Assembly (NCBI GenBank): GCA_031268195.1 | Contig: JAIRXQ010000039.1 | Location: 1-44,442 of the forward strand | Origin: Azoarcus sp. | Lineage (GTDB): Bacteria; Pseudomonadota; Gammaproteobacteria; Burkholderiales; Rhodocyclaceae | Length of the DNA stretch: 44,442 nucleotides | Direction: 5' to 3' | Shown here: in pieces, positions 41,107-44,442 of the stretch | Layout: each line of letters begins with the position of its first letter | Position numbering within the stretch: the first letter of the stretch is position 1 | Notes under the pieces: generated by a model | What the model was told of the DNA's origin: nothing | Seen by the model: the letters and a program-made list of their open reading frames with translations, nothing else | Database searches by the model: none | Position numbers and translations under genes: made by a program

Positions 41107-42873
41107 TCAAGCCCGCGCCGTCGGTCGGGTCGCGTGAATCGCCGCCACAGGCGCGCGCATAGGTCGCACCGCGCCGCCCGGCGGTGTTCGCCCGGCGTTG
41201 AGCACTTCAGCCGGAGAACCGAACGAGCGCACCTCGCCATCGACCAGCAATAACATCGCGTCGGCCATCATCAGGAGGTTCATGCGGTGGGTCACCACGA
41301 TGACTGTCGTACCCTGCGCACGCAGCGTATGCAACGCCTGAATCAGGGCCATATCGCCCGCTTCGTCGAGGTTGGCGTCGGGTTCATCGAGCACCACCAA
41401 CTTGGGAGCGCCGTATAGCGCCCGGGCCAACCCGATGCGCTGGCACAAGCCGCCCGACAAAATCCATCCGTCCTCGCCAATGGACGTCTCGTAGCCATCG
41501 GGCAGCGCTTGAATTTCAGCGTGCACACCAGCAATCTGAGCAGCGACCTTGATTTTTTCGGAATCGATCTCACCGAGACGGGCGATGTTCTGCGCGATCG
41601 TGCCGGGAAAGAGCGCCACATCCTGTGCCAGAAAACCGATGTGCGGCCCCAACTCCTGCTTGTTCCACACAAACACGTCGGCGCCATCCAGACGCACCGC
41701 ACCGGCATGACACGGCCACGCCCCCACCAGCAGATGCGCGAGCGTAGATTTGCCCGAAGCCGAGGGGCCAACGACTGCAAGTACCTTTCCGGGCGGCAAC
41801 TCGAAAGCGATATTGCGTAGTACCGGCTTTGCCTGTGCGCTCATCCCCGGCGCGCGCGCCGTTACATTTTCCACCGTGAGTCGCCCATGCGGTACGGGCA
41901 ACGGCAGCCCCGGCTTGAAGGCCGGAATCCTGCTTAGCAACTCTTCCAGGCGTGCAAAAGATTCGCGCGCATCGACCACCTGCCGCCAGCCAACGATGAC
42001 CTGTACGAGCGGCCCCAATGCCCGGCCCGCCAGGATCGATGCCATCAAAATCCCCCCGCTGCTACCGCTAAAATTTCCATCGAGCAAAAGCCATGCGCCC
42101 AGCCCCAGCATCAGCGAACCGGACAGGAGCTGCACATGTTTCGAGAGTGTCGTAAACACCCCGGCGCGATCTGAGGCGCGCGCCTGAAGGCGCAACAGCT
42201 CCTCCTGGGTCTTCAACCAGCGTTGGCGAAGACCCTCGGTCATTCCCATCGCCCGCGCAACATCGGCGCGACCCAGCGAAGCGGCAACAAAGTTGCGCGC
42301 CTGCGCGTGCAGGGCGTTGGCTTTCGCCATCGGCGCACCCGTCGCCTGCTTGTTGAAAAAGGCGAGCAGTCCCTGAACGACGGCGCTCGCCAGCGCAAAC
42401 CAACCCAGGACCGGGTCGATACAGAAAATCACCCCGACCAGCAAGAGCGCCATCGGGATGTCCATCAACCCCGCCATCATGGTTCCGCCAACGAACTCGC
42501 GCACCGTAGCAAAATCGTGCAGACCACGCTGGGCCAGCGCACGCGTCCCGAGCAACCCGGCCCGGAACACGACCGCATGGATACGCGCACCGAGTTCCCG
42601 GTCGAATCCTTCCGCCGCTTGCCGCAACACGCCCTGTCTGGCCCACTGCAACAGATGGAGCACCCCGTACGCCAATGCCAGCAACAGCGTCAGCATGATG
42701 AGCGTCCTCACGCTTCGGCTCGTGATCACCCGATCATAGACTTCGAGCATGTAAAAAGAGGGCGCGAGCATCAAAGCGCCAATCACAGCGCTGAAAAGCG
42801 CTGCGCGCAGAAACATCGGTCTCTGCGCGCCCAACGCCGCACGCGCCTCTGGAACGACTGCCTCGAGGTTCAT
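41107..42873 (-). CDS. Type I secretion ABC exporter, first subunit (PrtD type)
   Basis: 588 residues from ATG 42873, the canonical point for this family (NLEAVVPEARAAL). TM region about 20-300; ATPase with Walker A GPSASGKST (369-377), a degenerate signature LSGGLCQR (472-479, Leu-Cys for the usual Gln-Arg), Walker B LVVLDEPD (492-499) and H-loop His (about 529). No C39 domain. Lies 13 nt behind the RTX gene and 22 nt before the second ABC gene. The upstream frame extension to 43020 overlaps the RTX gene and is rejected. Confidence 0.93.
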   Translation of the reverse strand: MNLEAVVPEARAALGAQRPMFLRAALFSAVIGALMLAPSFYMLEVYDRVITSRSVRTLIMLTLLLALAYGVLHLLQWARQGVLRQAAEGFDRELGARIHAVVFRAGLLGTRALAQRGLHDFATVREFVGGTMMAGLMDIPMALLLVGVIFCIDPVLGWFALASAVVQGLLAFFNKQATGAPMAKANALHAQARNFVAASLGRADVARAMGMTEGLRQRWLKTQEELLRLQARASDRAGVFTTLSKHVQLLSGSLMLGLGAWLLLDGNFSGSSGGILMASILAGRALGPLVQVIVGWRQVVDARESFARLEELLSRIPAFKPGLPLPVPHGRLTVENVTARAPGMSAQAKPVLRNIAFELPPGKVLAVVGPSASGKSTLAHLLVGAWPCHAGAVRLDGADVFVWNKQELGPHIGFLAQDVALFPGTIAQNIARLGEIDSEKIKVAAQIAGVHAEIQALPDGYETSIGEDGWILSGGLCQRIGLARALYGAPKLVVLDEPDANLDEAGDMALIQALHTLRAQGTTVIVVTHRMNLLMMADAMLLLVDGEVRSFGSPAEVLNAGRTPPGGAVRPMRAPVAAIHATRPTARA

Positions 42874-42886
42874 GCCCGATGGTGGC

Positions 42887-44442
42887 TCAAGCCGCCACGT
42901 CCCACTCGTGACCGATCGTCTCCAGCACACTCGCGTAGGCGTCGCCCAGGTCGCTCGTGCCTCCGGGCGGCGGGGTATATCCGGCCATCGCATCGACGAG
43001 CGTCTGCACCGCCGAGGCATCCAGCTTCGCCTCGCCCGCCTCGAAATGTTCGACCCGGTTGCTCGTGCCTGAATACCAGCTGTTGATCGTCACTTTGTCT
43101 TCCGTGCCAATCAGGCTCACCACCAGATGACTACCCGACTTCGAGAACCAGAGTTGATCGAAATCGATCCCCTCCCCAAAGCGTACGGTATCGTTCCCGC
43201 CACTGTCGACAACGGTATCCTGCCCATCGCCGCGCGCGAACAGATAGGTGTCGTCGCCATTGCCGCCGGTCAGGGTGTCGTTGCCTGCGCCGCCAATGAG
43301 GATGTCGTTACCCGTGCCGCCGGTCAGGGTGTCGTTGCCTGTGCCCCCGGACAAGGTATCGTCGCCGTCCTCACCGTAGAGCACGTCGTTGCCGGCATCG
43401 CCCACGAGCACGTCGTCGCCATTGCCCCCGTAGAGCGTGTCGTTGCCTTCGCCCCCGTAGACTTCGTCGTCTCCGTCGCCGGCGCGGACGGTGTCGTTGC
43501 CCGCATCGCCATACACGACTTCGGCGGCCGTGGTGAGCGTGACGGTGTCGGCCGCCTCCGACAGATGCAGCGGATGGCGGGCGAACAGATCGGTCAGGCT
43601 CGAGGTCTCGTCCGAGAATTCGAGCTGTTCGATCTGACGGCTGGAACCAGAGAAATGGTTCTTCAGCGTAAGCGCACCCGATTCACCGTAGGAGATGATG
43701 AGGTCGTCGCCGCTCTTGCGCAGTGCCTGGACTTCGTCTGAAGCGATGTCGATGAAGCGCACCGTATCCACGTTGCCGCTGTTGGGATCGTAGTCGATGA
43801 TCGTGTCCTGGTCGTCGCGATGAATCAGGTACAGGTCGTTGCCATAGCCCCCGTCGAGCGTGTCCGCACCAGCGCCGCCATCGAGCGTGTCGGCGCCGTT
43901 GCCGCCGGAGAGGGTGTCGTTGCCTTCGCCCCCGGACAAGATATCGTCGCCGTCCTCACCGTAGAGCGTGTCGTTGCCAGCGTCGCCGTACAGGGTATCG
44001 TTGCCGTTCTCGCCGTAGAGCGTGTCGTTGCCTTCGCCGCCGTAGACGGTGTCGTCTCCGTCGCCGGCGCGGACGGTGTCGTTGCCAGCATCGCCATACA
44101 CGACTTCGGAGGCCGTGGTGAGCGTGACGGTGTCGGCCGCCTCCGACAGATGCAGCGGATGGCGGGCGAACAGATCGGTCAGGCTCAAGGTCTCGTTCGA
44201 GAATTCGAGCTGTTCGATCTGACTGCTGGAACCAGAGAAATGGTTCTTCAGCGTAAGCGCACCCGATTCACCGTAGGAGATGATGAGGTCGTTGCCGCTC
44301 TTGCGCAGTGCCTGGACTTCGCCCACAGCGATGTCGATGAAGCGCACCGTATCCACGTTGCCGCTGTTGTAGTCGTAGTCGATGATCGTGTCCTGATCGT
44401 CGCGATGAATCAGGTACAGGTCGTTACCCAGGCCGCCATCGA
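42887..44442 (-). CDS. RTX protein, C-terminal part (truncated by the window)
   Basis: At least 518 codons; the N-terminus lies beyond the right edge. Many calcium-binding nonapeptides of the GGxGxDxLx type ([18 protein letters not shown] and similar) are arranged in two blocks separated by a non-repeat module of about 115 residues that occurs twice. The C-terminus ([14 protein letters not shown]) is acidic/hydrophobic as in type I secretion signals. Probably exported by the two ABC proteins and HlyD encoded downstream. Role (adhesin, enzyme, S-layer, toxin) cannot be judged without the N-terminus. Confidence 0.93.
   Translation of the reverse strand, partial: DGGLGNDLYLIHRDDQDTIIDYDYNSGNVDTVRFIDIAVGEVQALRKSGNDLIISYGESGALTLKNHFSGSSSQIEQLEFSNETLSLTDLFARHPLHLSEAADTVTLTTASEVVYGDAGNDTVRAGDGDDTVYGGEGNDTLYGENGNDTLYGDAGNDTLYGEDGDDILSGGEGNDTLSGGNGADTLDGGAGADTLDGGYGNDLYLIHRDDQDTIIDYDPNSGNVDTVRFIDIASDEVQALRKSGDDLIISYGESGALTLKNHFSGSSRQIEQLEFSDETSSLTDLFARHPLHLSEAADTVTLTTAAEVVYGDAGNDTVRAGDGDDEVYGGEGNDTLYGGNGDDVLVGDAGNDVLYGEDGDDTLSGGTGNDTLTGGTGNDILIGGAGNDTLTGGNGDDTYLFARGDGQDTVVDSGGNDTVRFGEGIDFDQLWFSKSGSHLVVSLIGTEDKVTINSWYSGTSNRVEHFEAGEAKLDASAVQTLVDAMAGYTPPPGGTSDLGDAYASVLETIGHEWDVAA
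43466..43857. repeat. Near-identical module, copy nearer the RTX C-terminus
   Basis: Matches 44051-44442 at a constant offset of 585 bp (195 codons), with scattered base changes. It encodes the [17 protein letters not shown] and [17 protein letters not shown] segments and the first nonapeptides after them. Confidence 0.92.
44051..44442. repeat. Near-identical module, copy nearer the N-terminus
   Basis: Partner of 43466-43857; cut by the window edge, so more copies may follow. Confidence 0.92.

Noticed and set aside
42874-43020. N-terminal extension of the first ABC exporter
   Set aside because: It would overlap the RTX gene end, and the ATG at 42873 gives the normal family start.

Overview
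The window reads as a chromosomal segment of a GC-rich (about 62-65 %) betaproteobacterium. Pointers are a PHA-granule phasin, the lptB-rpoN-hpf-ptsN block, an RF2 gene with a programmed frameshift, ispD/ispF, flhB/flhA, several diguanylate cyclases and an OprB-type porin. Rhodocyclales-like bacteria are a reasonable guess, but nothing here fixes the genus.

Layout. 1-59: possible 3' end of an unidentified + strand gene. 429-6767: DinG/YoaA helicase (+), then a minus-strand series of phasin, response-regulator diguanylate cyclase, DEAD-box RNA helicase and cold-shock protein; a hairpin terminator lies between the last two. 6993-8929: a minus-strand cassette behind a consensus promoter with an overlapping Fur-box-like site, encoding a short P19/Tp34-like secreted peptide, an OprB-like porin and a 42-residue secreted peptide. 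9206-12889: a four-gene envelope cluster (COG3014 lipoprotein, YcfL, LpoB, CsgG-like protein) ending at a bidirectional terminator shared with prfB. 12956-15742 (minus): prfB, a SprA-related HExxH protein and an alpha/beta-hydrolase-like protein that seems to lack its catalytic residues. 15798-20283 (+): ispD-ispF, YgiQ radical SAM protein, and a calcium-loop protein. 20350-21995: macro-domain protein (minus), RluE and a DUF192 protein (+). 22117-25367: flhB-flhA without other flagellar genes. 25380-26702: a serpin lipoprotein. 27064-27140: initiator tRNA with its own promoter and terminator. 27228-29468: a large membrane sensor diguanylate cyclase. 29549-35850 (minus): recA-recX-lptB-rpoN-hpf-ptsN-ilvA, closely spaced and partly overlapping. 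36228-37781: a Fic-domain protein with an AT-rich upstream region. 37842-44442 (minus): a type I secretion operon with an RTX protein (running off the window), two successive ABC exporters and an HlyD adaptor.

The most unusual signal is not a gene family. Short, perfect or near-perfect tandem duplications sit at gene boundaries. At three gene ends (dinG, the hydrolase-like gene, ptsN) the repeat unit contains the stop codon, so the stop is copied 3-5 times; behind the hydrolase-like gene the in-frame series is TGA, TAG, TAA at 15-nt spacing. Other copies duplicate ribosome-binding sites (before 19177 and before the Fic gene) or the first codons of a gene (second ABC exporter). Other points for follow-up are a terminator-gated csp-deaD pair, a DEGD variant of the DEAD motif, the Fur-linked porin cassette, the recX-lptB junction that replaces the usual lptA-lptB link, and tandem ABC subunits beside an RTX protein with a 585-bp internal duplication.
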